Assembly (NCBI GenBank): GCA_963925805.1
Contig: CAWUSE010000015.1
Location: 62,001 to 126,000 of the forward strand
Source: UBA10347 sp905182135
Lineage (GTDB): Bacteria; Actinomycetota; Acidimicrobiia; Acidimicrobiales; UBA10347
Direction: 5' to 3'
Length of the DNA: 64,000 nt
This document shows positions 1 through 8,869 of the stretch, one piece after another. A program made the position numbers and the translations under genes. Below the pieces are notes generated by a model. It saw nothing but the letters and a program-made list of their open reading frames with translations. It searched no databases and had not been told where the DNA came from. How positions within the stretch are numbered: the stretch's first letter is position 1; every line of letters begins with the position of its first letter.

Positions 1-570
1 CCACTGCATGGCGTAGGGCTGGTTCGACGATGGTTTTGGCTCGGCTGAGTACCGCAGGGCTCACGCTGAGCACGTTATGTCGCGTCGCAAGGCTTCACCC
101 AGTTGAAGCTAATTTTCGTGTTCTGAAATACATAATCCCAAAATACCGGACGCTTACTTGCTGGTTCATTTAGAGACCGGCGGACAGAAAGAAAGAGAGC
201 CAGGACTTGGACATGTCCGATGTTGGAAAGAACGCTGGCGTCAAGGTTGGCATTGGCACAAGGACTGCCGGAAAGAACGCTGCGAAGCTCGGTTCAGGGC
301 TGTAGTCAACGAACGTATGGCTGGCACAACCAGTGAGCTGAGCTTGAGACGCAGGTGGGGGATCTAGGCATCGACATTGGTGGCGTCGATGCCCGCTTCG
401 GTGATGGAAGCCATTACACAGAGATCTTCGAAGCCAACGAGCAATGCTCATAAACGCCGACCCAATCTTGCCAGGTTAGGTTTTACGTTGTCTTACGGGG
501 TCTTAAATCGTACTTCTTTCGAGGACGTCACGCGAGCCATTGCCTTTGGGCGGCGGCAGCTCGTTTTTGT
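1..570. other. Left-edge region without a supported gene
   Basis: No frame shows a recognisable family. Short open frames exist on both strands but have no convincing codon pattern, domain or ribosome-binding site. The one item worth noting is a 30-codon frame on the plus strand at 213-305, rich in Gly and Lys, preceded by AGGA about seven bases upstream; it is listed separately. A frame open to the left edge could be the end of a truncated gene, but I cannot identify it. Confidence 0.5.
213..305 (+). CDS. Possible 30-residue basic, glycine-rich microprotein
   Basis: An ATG at 213 with AGGA about seven bases upstream opens a 30-codon frame ending in TAG at 303-305. The peptide begins MSDVGKNAGV and carries a second GKNAA segment, giving an imperfect internal repeat with several lysines and few acidic residues. 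I do not recognise it. It could be a real small protein, the start of a broken gene, or chance; the composition and the SD-like sequence are the only support. Confidence 0.2.
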   Translation: MSDVGKNAGVKVGIGTRTAGKNAAKLGSGL

Positions 571-1722
571 TTACCGATTGGGGTTAGTAATCACCGACGC
601 GCCAGCAGCTGGGCGCACTGTGTAAAGCATCGTCGGCGCTACAGCAGGCTGCTCATCTGGAGCCACGAATGATTTTGTGAGTTCGGCGACGAACGCCTCG
701 GACGAGTTGCTTTGGACCAACGCAACTGCAGCGCCAGCAAACCCGCCCCCAGTCATGCGTGCACCGAGGCAGCCGTTGATCTGTTGGGCGAGTGCAACGA
801 TGCGATCAAGGGCCGGGCCCGACACGTCGAAGTCGTCGCGCAGGCTGGCATGGCTCTCGTTCATCAACCGTCCAAGTTCGACGGCGTTGTTGGACCGCAT
901 TGCTGCGGCTGCTTCGAGGGTGCGGGTGTTCTCGCCGATCACGTGCCGGGCGCGACGATAGATTCGGTCGTCGCCGAGATTGGCTATCTGGTCGAGCGTG
1001 GCATCGCGCAGGGCTGTCACTCCTAATGAGGCAGCAGCGGTTTCGCAGTCGGTACGACGAGCGGCGTATTGGGTGTCAAGGAGTTTGCGGCGAGTGCCGG
1101 TGTCCATGACGATGATGTCGACGCCGCCGGGAAGAGGTACAGGGGAAGCGGATAAGGCTCGGCAGTCGATCAGCGACGCTGCACCGTCAACACTTGCAGC
1201 GCAGGCGAGCTGATCCATGATGCCGCTAGGGAAACCTATGACGTCGTTCTCGACGCGCTGGCCAACCCGAGCAAGTGCGCTGGGCTCAATAGAGCCGTTG
1301 GCCGAAGTCACGAATATGAGACCAGATGCGATTTCAAGTGCCGCCGACGAGGAGAGGTTGGCACCAGCAGGGATATCGCTGGCCAAGCAACCTTGCCAAC
1401 CAGCGACCGAATATCCGGCCTCAATGAGCATGGCGCCGGTGCCATGCACATACGTGCTCCATCTGCCCTGATCGACTGGGTCAGCCACCATGAACTCCAC
1501 CGGCTCAAAGCCCTCTGAGCTGGCAAAAACCTTACCGTCGACGCGGGGAGCGGCTGCAACAACGACCTCGAAAGGGAGCGCCATGGGCAACACGAAGCCG
1601 TCGTTGTAGTCGGTGTGTTCGCCGATGATGTTGACTCGGCCGGGGGCACGAACTACGAGTGTCGGCTGGGTTCCATAACTACTCGCATAGTTGGCGATTG
1701 CCCTGTCAAGCGCCGGCGACAT
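571..1722 (-). CDS. galK: Galactokinase (GHMP kinase family)
   Basis: Phosphorylates alpha-D-galactose to galactose-1-phosphate at the head of the Leloir pathway, in the cytoplasm. The 383-residue protein has all three GHMP motifs: the galactose-binding GRVNIIGEHTDYNDG near residue 25, the phosphate-binding loop GANLSSSAALE in the middle, and GGGFAGAAVALV near the C-terminus. The length is normal. The frame is open further upstream, but the ATG at 1722 (MSPALDRAI) places the start just before the conserved N-terminus and two bases after the stop of the upstream DMT transporter gene, so the two are probably co-transcribed. No galT or galE is adjacent. Confidence 0.93.
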   Translation of the reverse strand: MSPALDRAIANYASSYGTQPTLVVRAPGRVNIIGEHTDYNDGFVLPMALPFEVVVAAAPRVDGKVFASSEGFEPVEFMVADPVDQGRWSTYVHGTGAMLIEAGYSVAGWQGCLASDIPAGANLSSSAALEIASGLIFVTSANGSIEPSALARVGQRVENDVIGFPSGIMDQLACAASVDGAASLIDCRALSASPVPLPGGVDIIVMDTGTRRKLLDTQYAARRTDCETAAASLGVTALRDATLDQIANLGDDRIYRRARHVIGENTRTLEAAAAMRSNNAVELGRLMNESHASLRDDFDVSGPALDRIVALAQQINGCLGARMTGGGFAGAAVALVQSNSSEAFVAELTKSFVAPDEQPAVAPTMLYTVRPAAGASVITNPNR

Positions 1723-1724
1723 GG

Positions 1725-2660
1725 TCAGGAAATGGTGCTCTCTGGGTTGGCAGCCGGCCGCGGGGTCGATTGCGCCCGTATGAGAAAGCCAATAGCTACA
1801 AGTGCTACGAACATCGCGATGATTTGTGTTGTGTTGAGTGATTCGTCCAGGAAGATCCAAGCCATGGCCGATGACACGAGCGGTACCAACAAGGTCATGG
1901 TGCTACCAAGCCACAGTGGGATCCGCACGATGGACCAATTCATCATGTTGTGACCAAGCAGGCCTGCACCTATGGCCATGCCGAGCAACCAGAACCAGTC
2001 GCTCCATGCTGGCCACGCCAATGATTGCCCGAATGCCAAGGCCAGCGGCGTGGTGGTAATCGCCACGATCAATGCTGCTGCGAGTGTGTAATCGGCGGGG
2101 CTAACAACACCACTGGCTCGCTTTGCAAACACGAAGTAGGCCGACCAAGACACCAGTGCTCCTACCGCAGCGAGGTCACCCCAAATGTTGGCGTCGCCGC
2201 TGTTACTGCCAGCGAGCACGATCACGATGACTCCAGCCAGGGCGATGGCGCCCAGTCCGATGTCGGATCGTCGCACCCGTTCACCGAGGAACCGAACACC
2301 GTATATCGTGAGAATTAGTGGTTGGAGCGCAAGGATAATTGTTGCGTTAACCACGGTGGTCAACTTGATAGCGGTGAAGAAGAAGGCCACGTCGCCTGTT
2401 AAGAGGAGTCCGCCCGGGATAGAGCTCTTGAACGCGTGCCAGGTCAGGAACTGACGTCGGCTTACTCGTAGCAGGCCGACGATCAGGAAGTAGGTCATGA
2501 ATCGATATGAGGCGATGGCTAAGCCCCCTTGTGGGAGCACCTTGGCGATCACGCTGCTGGTGCCCCACGCTGTCACGGCAATTGCGGCACCGAGCAGACC
2601 GCGACTCAGTTCGTTTGATGAAGCGAGTGCAGTTGTGGCCGGAGTAGCGCTGGTAGACAC
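1725..2660 (-). CDS. EamA/DMT-family transporter
   Basis: Predicted inner-membrane permease of the drug/metabolite transporter superfamily, 311 residues, with about ten hydrophobic segments arranged as two EamA repeats. The segment beginning ITAWGTSSVIAK-like (AVTAWGTSSVIAKVL) near residue 30 is typical of the first helix of this family. The substrate cannot be read from sequence; family members export amino acids, nucleobases or other metabolites. It directly precedes galK with a two-base gap, suggesting one transcript. The start faces the divergently transcribed desaturase gene across about 150 bases that would hold both promoters. Confidence 0.85.
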   Translation of the reverse strand: MSTSATPATTALASSNELSRGLLGAAIAVTAWGTSSVIAKVLPQGGLAIASYRFMTYFLIVGLLRVSRRQFLTWHAFKSSIPGGLLLTGDVAFFFTAIKLTTVVNATIILALQPLILTIYGVRFLGERVRRSDIGLGAIALAGVIVIVLAGSNSGDANIWGDLAAVGALVSWSAYFVFAKRASGVVSPADYTLAAALIVAITTTPLALAFGQSLAWPAWSDWFWLLGMAIGAGLLGHNMMNWSIVRIPLWLGSTMTLLVPLVSSAMAWIFLDESLNTTQIIAMFVALVAIGFLIRAQSTPRPAANPESTIS

Positions 2661-2808
2661 CCCGAAAGGCTACGACCGGTGATAACTCCGACTGTGAAGA
2701 TGTGACGAATAATTTCGCCTTACGAGTAACTACTTGCCGAATTGTTTTGTCTAATGGTCTAGTAACCCCCCGCCGGGCCCATCTGAGCTGCTGAGAGAGA
2801 GACACGCC

Positions 2809-3732
2809 GTGTCTGCAAATGCTGAAGCCATAGAGCTTGCAAAAAGTGTTGAATCAACCATGGAAACACTGATGGCCGAGCACCGTGAACGTCGCGAACA
2901 TTGGTATTTTCACGACTTTATTGACTGGGAAAAAGGTGAAAGCTTTAAGGAAAAGCCGTGGCATGTTTCCCAGTCGACCTTGTCGCCTGAGGTCCGTACC
3001 GCATTTGTGTTGAACCTGTTGACCGAAGACAACCTGCCGTATTACACGTCGTTGTTTGGTAAGTACTTCGACGAAGACTCGCCAATGAATCGCTGGTCTC
3101 GGCTCTGGACGGCTGAAGAAGGCCAACACGCCATCGCCATGCGTTCGTACCTGTTGACCAGTCGAAACTGTGACCCTCGACTGCTCGAAGATGATCGTAT
3201 GGTGACCGTTGAGGGCGGTTGGAACCCTCAGTTCGAGACTGTCATAGACATGTTTTGCTATACCTCGGCGCAGGAACTGGCGACCCGTATCAGCCATCGC
3301 AATACTGGCGTTCAGTCCGATTGCGAGACGGCGCACACGTTGATGGCCAAAATCGCTCGCGATGAGAACCACCATTTTCTTTTCTATCGCGGGGTCACCA
3401 CGGAGATGTTGGCCCAGGCGCCCGACGTGGTGTTGCCGGCATTGAACCGTGTGCTGCAAAACTTCGCTATGCCTGGAACCAAGATTCCTGGGTTTGCCCG
3501 CCGAGCCCTGCAGATGGCTCGAATCGGTATCTACAACCAGCGCATCCACGCCGAGAACATCATCGACCCGCTTCTTCGCTTTTGGAAGATCGAAGACATC
3601 ACCGATCTATCTCCCGAGGCCGAACAAGCCCGCGATGATATTTTTGCTGTTGGCCCAACCCTGATTCGTGCGGCCGAGAAGTTCGAGGCGCGTCAAGATC
3701 GCGTCTCGAAGAAGGCCGCTTCGGTGGCCTAG
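2809..3732 (+). CDS. Acyl-ACP desaturase, DesA-like (ferritin-like di-iron)
   Basis: Probably introduces a double bond into acyl-ACP chains using a di-iron centre, a cytosolic enzyme as in mycobacterial DesA1/DesA2. The 307-residue protein is all-helical in character and has the two carboxylate/histidine signatures of the family: EEGQHA near residue 103 and DENHHF near residue 185. Translation begins with GTG at 2809, preceded by a GAGAGAGA purine run. It stands alone, transcribed away from the DMT gene. No ferredoxin partner is nearby. The exact acyl substrate and regiospecificity are unknown. Confidence 0.88.
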   Translation: MSANAEAIELAKSVESTMETLMAEHRERREHWYFHDFIDWEKGESFKEKPWHVSQSTLSPEVRTAFVLNLLTEDNLPYYTSLFGKYFDEDSPMNRWSRLWTAEEGQHAIAMRSYLLTSRNCDPRLLEDDRMVTVEGGWNPQFETVIDMFCYTSAQELATRISHRNTGVQSDCETAHTLMAKIARDENHHFLFYRGVTTEMLAQAPDVVLPALNRVLQNFAMPGTKIPGFARRALQMARIGIYNQRIHAENIIDPLLRFWKIEDITDLSPEAEQARDDIFAVGPTLIRAAEKFEARQDRVSKKAASVA

Positions 3733-3808
3733 CCGGATTGGATAAGTCTGACAGGTGCGCCATTGCCTGTCGGTCTTTGTCGCGCCTTGGATAGTGAGTG
3801 AAGGCGTA

Positions 3809-3847
3809 GTGAAAAGCAGAAAATCCCCCGCCAAAGGCGAGGGATTT
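3809..3847 (-). terminator. Rho-independent terminator of tRNA-Arg
   Basis: A 12-bp stem (3821-3832 with 3836-3847, one mismatch) with a 3-base loop lies seven bases beyond the tRNA-Arg 3' end. On the minus strand it is followed by a T-rich tail (TTTCTGCTTTTC). It may also stop transcription arriving from the desaturase gene. Confidence 0.8.
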
Positions 3848-3853
3848 GTTCTG

Positions 3854-3927
3854 CGCGCTTGGAGGGACTCGAACCCCCAACCTCCTGATCCGTAATCAGG
3901 TGCTCTATCCAATTGGGCGACAAGCGC
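3854..3927 (-). tRNA. tRNA-Arg (anticodon ACG)
   Basis: A 74-base cloverleaf on the minus strand: acceptor GCGCTTG pairs perfectly with CAAGCGC, the anticodon stem CCTGA/TCAGG encloses loop TTACGGA with anticodon ACG, and the T arm carries GGTTCGAGTCC. ACG is the wobble-modified arginine anticodon of bacteria. The 3' CCA is not encoded. Confidence 0.96.
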
Positions 3928-4351
3928 AGGCTGATATCGTAGCCCGCGAATTACGGGCTGCAATGCAGTTTTCTGATTCAACGTAGTGGCCAACATCTGC
4001 AGCTGGCGCATTACTACTAGGAGGTGGCGAGGATCACCGCCGAACGGCGAACCGGGCAAGAGATAACGGACTTTGACGCGCTGATATTTGATACTCAGTC
4101 TCGAAGAAAAGGCACGTTATGAAGCTCGGATCTATCACTGTGTTAGGTCTCTTTCTGTTCGTAATCGATGGTTCGGATGGCGACCCAATTTCAGCAATGG
4201 CTGCGTCGATCCCCAACAGTCAGCGAACCGACCCCGAACCCGTCGTTCCAGGCGGGACCTGGTTGACGCCGACTGAGTTGTCGATGGACTCGAGGTCCGT
4301 GGCAGCGGCCCGACCCATCGTTGTATCGTGCTGAAAACCATAGGGGTGTTG
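3928..4351. other. Intergenic region before the P450 gene
   Basis: About 420 bases between tRNA-Arg and the P450. It must carry the tRNA promoter (minus) and the P450 promoter (plus). A 71-codon plus-strand frame from 4119 starts with a hydrophobic stretch but has no family resemblance and ends inside the P450 leader, so I do not call it a gene. Confidence 0.5.
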
Positions 4352-5563
4352 ATGAGCAGCAATGAGGATCTGAGAACGGGCATCGCTGATGTCCAAGACT
4401 TTGCGACTGACTGGGATCTCAACGATCAGAATTGGACTTCCAACCCTTACCCCATTGTTGAAGACCTGCGTGCTCGGTGTCCAATCGCTCACACTGAGCG
4501 ATTTAACGAAGGGGTGTGGATGCCCTTGCACTACGAAGACGTTGTCGGCATTGCTCATGACGTTGAGTCATTTTCGAGCGTGCACCATGGATTGCGACGA
4601 GGTGGAACTACTGAACGCGGACTGTTTCCACCCATCAATACGGACCCTCCGGAGCATCACGACTTACGACGTGTGTTACTGCCATTCTTTGGTCCGAAAC
4701 GCATCGAAGCATGGCGGGATCACCTCACAGCTGATTGTCGCACCCGTGTCCAGGCCATCGTCGAACGAGGGCGGGGCGATGCCGCAACGGACTACTCACA
4801 ACACATTCCGGTTGGTGCCATTGCGGCGATTCTCGGTATCGATCCTGAACACGGTGACCGGTTTCGTATGTGGATCGAAGGGATTCTCGGTGTTGGGGCC
4901 AACGACGCTGACACTCTTCGCAGTGCTATGAGCGAGGTTCGCGGTTATATGGCTGGGGTCATGCGGGAGCGCCGTCAGAACCCGGGCGAGGATCTTGTTA
5001 GCCATCTTGTATCGATTGAGCTCGATGGGAGACCGCTCGATGATGACACCATTGAACGCATGCTGGTGCTTCAGCTCGTCGCCGGTATCGACACGACGTG
5101 GAGCTCAATCGGCGCAGCACTTTGGCATCTCGCTCAGCACCCCGATGATCGGCGTCGCCTTGTCGCTGAACCTTCACTGATACCGACGGCTGTCGAAGAG
5201 TTGCTGCGCGCGTATGCTCCCGTCAATGTGATGCGACGAGTGCTCAACGACACCGAAGTTCGCGGAGTCGAGTTTCGCCAGGGCGATCACGTCTTGATGA
5301 CCTACCCTATTGCCTGCCGCGATCCTGAGGTCTTCGAACGAGCCGACGAGGTGGTTATTGATCGGGCTCAGAATCGCCATATCGCATTCGGCGTCGGGAT
5401 CCACCGTTGTTTGGGGTCGAACCTGGCTCGACTTGAAATGACGATTGCCGTCGAGACCTGGCTTGACGCTATTCCTGAGTACTCGCTTGAGCCAGGGGCA
5501 GAGGTGACTTGGTCGACGGGCCAGATTCGCGGACCACGCAACATCCCTATTCTTGTCGGCTAA
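4352..5563 (+). CDS. Cytochrome P450
   Basis: Soluble haem monooxygenase of 403 residues, the usual size for bacterial CYPs. It shows the I-helix oxygen-activation motif AGIDTT, the K-helix EELLR (ExxR), and the haem-ligand loop FGVGIHRCLG with the proximal cysteine at about residue 353. I chose the ATG at 4352 (MSSNEDLR) because an AGGGG stands a few bases upstream; an in-frame start at 4328 is possible. No ferredoxin or reductase gene is adjacent, so electron partners must be encoded elsewhere. The substrate is unknown; the N-terminus and I helix resemble the actinobacterial CYPs that act on lipids, terpenes or steroids, but this is only family-level inference. Confidence 0.93.
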   Translation: MSSNEDLRTGIADVQDFATDWDLNDQNWTSNPYPIVEDLRARCPIAHTERFNEGVWMPLHYEDVVGIAHDVESFSSVHHGLRRGGTTERGLFPPINTDPPEHHDLRRVLLPFFGPKRIEAWRDHLTADCRTRVQAIVERGRGDAATDYSQHIPVGAIAAILGIDPEHGDRFRMWIEGILGVGANDADTLRSAMSEVRGYMAGVMRERRQNPGEDLVSHLVSIELDGRPLDDDTIERMLVLQLVAGIDTTWSSIGAALWHLAQHPDDRRRLVAEPSLIPTAVEELLRAYAPVNVMRRVLNDTEVRGVEFRQGDHVLMTYPIACRDPEVFERADEVVIDRAQNRHIAFGVGIHRCLGSNLARLEMTIAVETWLDAIPEYSLEPGAEVTWSTGQIRGPRNIPILVG

Positions 5564-5732
5564 GAACCGAGAACCCAGTCGGCCATCATCCACGCTCAGT
5601 TCTAGTGGAGAGGTTGGTGCCGAGGCGGTGCCGATTCCCAGGGACTCTCTGCCGCTCCAAGGGCCGAACCTTGGGGCGGTGCCATGGTCTGGTTGGCAAG
5701 CGTTGTTCTCGAAGCGAAACCCGTCATCGTCC

Positions 5733-5772
5733 AAAACGTAAAGAACCCCTGAACGAAGTTCAGAGGTTCTTT
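5733..5772 (-). terminator. Terminator of tRNA-Ser(GCT)
   Basis: A 15-bp stem with a single mismatch (5740-5754 pairing with 5758-5772, loop GAA) followed on the minus strand by ACGTTTTGG. It lies 25 bases beyond the tRNA-Ser 3' end and also faces the end of the P450 gene, so it may act in both directions. Confidence 0.8.
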
Positions 5773-5796
5773 GTTGCGTTATCGACAACATAGGAG

Positions 5797-5885
5797 CGGA
5801 GAGAGAGGGATTCGAACCCTCGAACAGGTTGCCCCGTTACATCCTTAGCAGGGATGCGCCTTCAACCGGACTCGGCCACCTCTCC
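5797..5885 (-). tRNA. tRNA-Ser (anticodon GCT)
   Basis: An 89-base class II tRNA on the minus strand. The acceptor GGAGAGG pairs with TCTCTCC with one G-U, the anticodon stem CATCC/GGATG encloses CTGCTAA (anticodon GCT), there is a long variable arm, and the T arm reads GAGGG-TTCGAAT-CCCTC. CCA is not encoded. Confidence 0.96.
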
Positions 5886-5963
5886 AGTCGATTCGCTGCA
5901 CGCAGCAAATCGAATCGCAACTTTAGCGGCCAAATCGTCTGTTGCGCTCGCTAGTATCGATGA

Positions 5964-6051
5964 CGGAAGGATGGCAGAGCGGACGATTGCGTTAGTCTTG
6001 AAAACTAATGGGCCTTCACGGGTCCCGGGGGTTCGAATCCCCCTCCTTCCG
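5964..6051 (+). tRNA. tRNA-Ser (anticodon TGA)
   Basis: An 88-base class II tRNA. The acceptor GGAAGGA pairs with TCCTTCC, the anticodon stem TTAGT/ACTAA encloses CTTGAAA (anticodon TGA), it has a long variable arm and a T arm with GGGGG-TTCGAAT-CCCCC. It is divergent from tRNA-Ser(GCT), 78 bases away. CCA is not encoded. Confidence 0.96.
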
Positions 6052-6076
6052 CTCTCGTGTTCTCGGCAACACAATG

Positions 6077-6116
6077 AAGAGCCTCTGAGCTTTGCTCGGG
6101 GGTTCTTTACGTTTTT
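6077..6116 (+). terminator. Terminator of tRNA-Ser(TGA)
   Basis: A 14-bp stem (6077-6090 with 6094-6107, including G-U pairs) around a TTT loop, followed by TTTACGTTTTT. It sits 25 bases downstream of the tRNA, and its stem-loop resembles those that follow the other serine tRNAs here. Confidence 0.8.
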
Positions 6117-6328
6117 ATCACAGCATGAATCACACAGCATGTTGAGCTCGATGTGTCATGGCCGAGACATCCGTCGTTATGCCGCATGTCGGGGCTGTTG
6201 AGCATCTGGCTCGGACGAGCGTTCAGTGAAGGGCGAGACGAAGCCGAATTACCCAGCTCTGTTTTAGGCCCATGGATGACGAGAGTGCAAGAGGGATGAC
6301 GGAGGACAGCGACGAGTTAAAGGGCCGA

Positions 6329-6775
6329 CTATGTCCGCAGGTGTTTGGTGACCAGGAAACCCAAGCTGATCATGGCCCACCAGAACATGATGGTGCCCAG
6401 GCTTGTTGCTAACAGATACACGAATCGACGGCCGGCTGAGCCGTCATTGAGCGTGACGAGGCCGGTGAAGAACACCAGCACACCAATGCCTGTGGCGACG
6501 TAGAGAGCGATGCCCTCGTGCGTATGGGAGCGAGGTTGGTCAAAGGCGATTGCATTGAAGAGCAGTACACATAGCCATAAGACGATTGCCCACAGAAACG
6601 CCGTCGAGGCGATGCCTCGGTCAAGCGATTGGTCGGGGCGAAGGCGTTCAGTTACCGTGCCGGCCACCAACAAAGCGACGCCAAGTAGGCCAGCCTGTCG
6701 CAGTGCAAAGACGATGCGATCTGCCACAGGAGCGATCGCCAAAGCAGTTGGCGCGGGCGCCGGTGTGTCAGTCAT
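6329..6775 (-). CDS. Small integral membrane protein, four predicted TM segments
   Basis: A 148-residue protein of unknown function. A short Pro/Ala-rich N-terminus (MTDTPAPAPTA) is followed by about four hydrophobic segments, for example GLLGVALLVAGTV near residue 30 and VATGIGVLVFFTGLV near residue 95, and a basic C-terminus KHLRT. The ATG at 6775 overlaps the last eight bases of pheA, which supports this start over the longer open frame and implies translational coupling to pheA. I do not recognise a family; the coupling does not by itself imply a role in phenylalanine synthesis. Confidence 0.75.
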   Translation of the reverse strand: MTDTPAPAPTALAIAPVADRIVFALRQAGLLGVALLVAGTVTERLRPDQSLDRGIASTAFLWAIVLWLCVLLFNAIAFDQPRSHTHEGIALYVATGIGVLVFFTGLVTLNDGSAGRRFVYLLATSLGTIMFWWAMISLGFLVTKHLRT

Positions 6776-7703
6776 TGATCTGAGATTGGACGCCAGCGAG
6801 CCAGTCCTCAGCGGACCGCCATGCGGCATTGGCTTCAGCACGGACCTGGGTCGCTCCGGTTCCGGCGGTCGGGTAGGACCCCAAGAACTTGACGTCAGCC
6901 TGTTTGGCCATAATGTTTTTTAAGGCGTCGGCCACGACGGCATCAGAGATATGCCCATCTAGATCCATAATAAAACAATAGTTTCCCAAGCCCTTTTTGG
7001 TGGGCCGGCTCTCGAGCTTGGAAAGGTTGATCTGGCGGGCTGAGAATTCTTGCAGGATTGATAGCAACGAGCCTGGGCGGTCATCACGCTGAAAGATCAC
7101 GATTGAGGTCTTGTCGTTGCCCGTGATCTTCGGGACGCCCTGGCGAGCAACGGTCACGAAGCGTGTTTGGTTGTCTTCGGTGTCTTCAATGCTGTTCGCT
7201 AACTCGGCCAGGCCATAGATCGAACCGGCCAGTCGATTACCGATAGCGGCAACTGTTGGGTCTCCGGCTGTGGCGACGAGTTCGACTGCGTCGGCGGTTG
7301 AGTTCGCAGCGCTATGGCGGGCGCCTGGAAGGTGTTCGGCCAGCCAGACCCGACATTGAGCGATGGCGTGCGGGAACGAAACGACCGTTTCAATTGACTC
7401 AAGGGTGGTGCCGGGTGCAACCAGTAGTTCCATCGAGATCGGAATGACGACCTCGCGCTGAATCAGCAGGTTCGACGAAAACGCAAGCGTGTCAATCGTT
7501 GCGTTGACGGTGCCCTCGATGCTGTTCTCGATTGCAGCGAACCCAAGGTCGAGTTCACCGCTCTCGACTGCGTTCAAGACCGCGGGCATAGAGGTAAAGA
7601 GATGGCCGTCATATTCGGCCAGGTCGGGCTCAGAGAGCACCGCCTGCTCTGTAAAGGTGCCATGGGGCCCCAGGTAGCCAATTGAGCGCTGTGAAGTCAC
7701 CAC
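6768..7703 (-). CDS. pheA: Prephenate dehydratase
   Basis: Converts prephenate to phenylpyruvate, the committed step to phenylalanine, in the cytoplasm. The 311-residue protein has the stand-alone architecture: a periplasmic-binding-like catalytic domain (GYLGPHGTFTEQA at residue 9, ENSIEGTV near 61, the TRF catalytic motif in DNQTRF near 180) followed by an ACT domain whose ESRP motif (KLESRPTKKG, near 235) is the phenylalanine-sensing signature, so feedback inhibition by phenylalanine is expected. No chorismate mutase domain is fused. Translation starts with GTG at 7703. The final aminotransferase step could be supplied by the HisC-type enzyme at 20.9 kb, which is inference. Confidence 0.95.
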   Translation of the reverse strand: MVTSQRSIGYLGPHGTFTEQAVLSEPDLAEYDGHLFTSMPAVLNAVESGELDLGFAAIENSIEGTVNATIDTLAFSSNLLIQREVVIPISMELLVAPGTTLESIETVVSFPHAIAQCRVWLAEHLPGARHSAANSTADAVELVATAGDPTVAAIGNRLAGSIYGLAELANSIEDTEDNQTRFVTVARQGVPKITGNDKTSIVIFQRDDRPGSLLSILQEFSARQINLSKLESRPTKKGLGNYCFIMDLDGHISDAVVADALKNIMAKQADVKFLGSYPTAGTGATQVRAEANAAWRSAEDWLAGVQSQIND

Positions 7704-7829
7704 ACGACTCTAGAACGCAACGCCTCGAACCTTTGGCTGTTTCTGGTCAAGCTCGCTTGGGACGCGTACATCGGAGGTGTCTCAAGCGCTGGTGGCGGTC
7801 GGGGGAAGTAGCGGATCTAGGCTAGAGGT

Positions 7830-8540
7830 ATGTCGAACCTGTACTTCCGCCAACTGTTGTCTGGGCGAGACTTCGCCAAGGATGATCAGATCGCACGCCA
7901 GATGCGCAACTTCTGTTACCTGGTTGGAGACCCCGAAGCAGGCAAGGCCGTGATTGTTGATCCGGCGTACAACGTGGGCGACTTGATCGAACTTGCTGAG
8001 ACCGACGGCATGGAGATCGTCGGTGCGCTCGCCACGCACTATCACGCTGACCATGTTGGCGGATCCATGATGGGTTACAAGCTTGAGGGCATCGCTGAGT
8101 TGCTCACCCAGAAGCAGATTCCGGTGCATGTCCAGGCGGCCGAAGCCGAGTTTGTTCGCAAGGTCACAGGGGTGAGCGATGATGATCTGATAATCCATGA
8201 TGGCAGCGACACGATGATGGTTGGTGACGTACCTATTGAATTAATCCATACGCCAGGGCATACACCCGGCAGCCAGACGTTCCTGGTCGATAATCACTTC
8301 CTTGGCGGTGACACCTTATTCATTGAGGGTTGCGGTCGCACTGACCTGCCTGGTGGTGACCCAGCGGAGTTGTACACAACGCTTACCCAGCGACTGGCGC
8401 ACGTGCCCGACGAGGCTGTGCTCTTTCCTGGTCACCTCTATTCGCCTGAGTCGTCACAGTCGATGGAAAAGACCCGCGAGTACAATTACGTGTTCGCCCC
8501 TAAGTCCGCCGAGCAATGGCTGATGATGTTCGGCCAATAG
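7830..8540 (+). CDS. MBL-fold metallohydrolase, ETHE1/glyoxalase II-like
   Basis: A 236-residue metallo-beta-lactamase-fold protein. Metal ligands are visible as THYHADHVGG near residue 70, HTPGHTPGS near 145 and the GDTLF aspartate near 168; the following GCGRTDLPGGDP is characteristic of the persulfide dioxygenase (ETHE1) and related subgroup rather than classical glyoxalase II. Such enzymes oxidise glutathione (or mycothiol-type) persulfide to sulfite with a mononuclear iron. There is no rhodanese domain or neighbour to settle the substrate, so hydroxyacylglutathione hydrolase-like activity remains possible. It is transcribed divergently from pheA. Confidence 0.82.
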   Translation: MSNLYFRQLLSGRDFAKDDQIARQMRNFCYLVGDPEAGKAVIVDPAYNVGDLIELAETDGMEIVGALATHYHADHVGGSMMGYKLEGIAELLTQKQIPVHVQAAEAEFVRKVTGVSDDDLIIHDGSDTMMVGDVPIELIHTPGHTPGSQTFLVDNHFLGGDTLFIEGCGRTDLPGGDPAELYTTLTQRLAHVPDEAVLFPGHLYSPESSQSMEKTREYNYVFAPKSAEQWLMMFGQ

Positions 8541-8869
8541 CCTGCCAGCCGAACTGTGGGTGTCTCAACACAGCGGTCCGTCGTCGAGGATCACCTCTGC
8601 GGTCGAAGGGCGAGTCGTCGAGATGCGAGTTGTCCAAAGCGCATTATTTCAGGGAACGACAATCGATGAAGACTTACGGACTGATTGTTGAGCACTAAAA
8701 GTTGGTCCAAATCTCAACAAGAACCGCCCAGTAACAAGGTTTTGGCGTTTCGGGACTCGTTCTGGGAAGCGAGAGCCTGAATTGGCCACAGATTTTTGCA
8801 AGACTCCACGAGTAATAGACGCGAAACTTGTTACTTCGAGGTGGAGCGAATCCGTTGAGAGGGACCTTC
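8541..8869. other. Intergenic region with inverted repeat and a possible 43-codon frame
   Basis: Between the metallohydrolase and the next membrane-protein gene. An 8-bp perfect inverted repeat (TTGTTGAG at 8685-8692, CTCAACAA at 8713-8720) lies about 150 bases before the next start and could be a weak operator or hairpin. A plus-strand frame with GTG at 8560 and stop at 8691 has a protein-like composition in its second half but no ribosome-binding site and no recognisable family; I do not call it a gene. Confidence 0.4.

Noticed and set aside
1723..1860. Longer galactokinase start at 1860
   Set aside because: The first 46 residues have no GHMP character and overlap the end of the DMT gene; ATG 1722 gives the normal length.
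4119..4334. 71-codon frame with a hydrophobic N-terminus before the P450
   Set aside because: No family resemblance, a low-complexity tail, and it ends within the P450 leader; the signal-like start is not enough.
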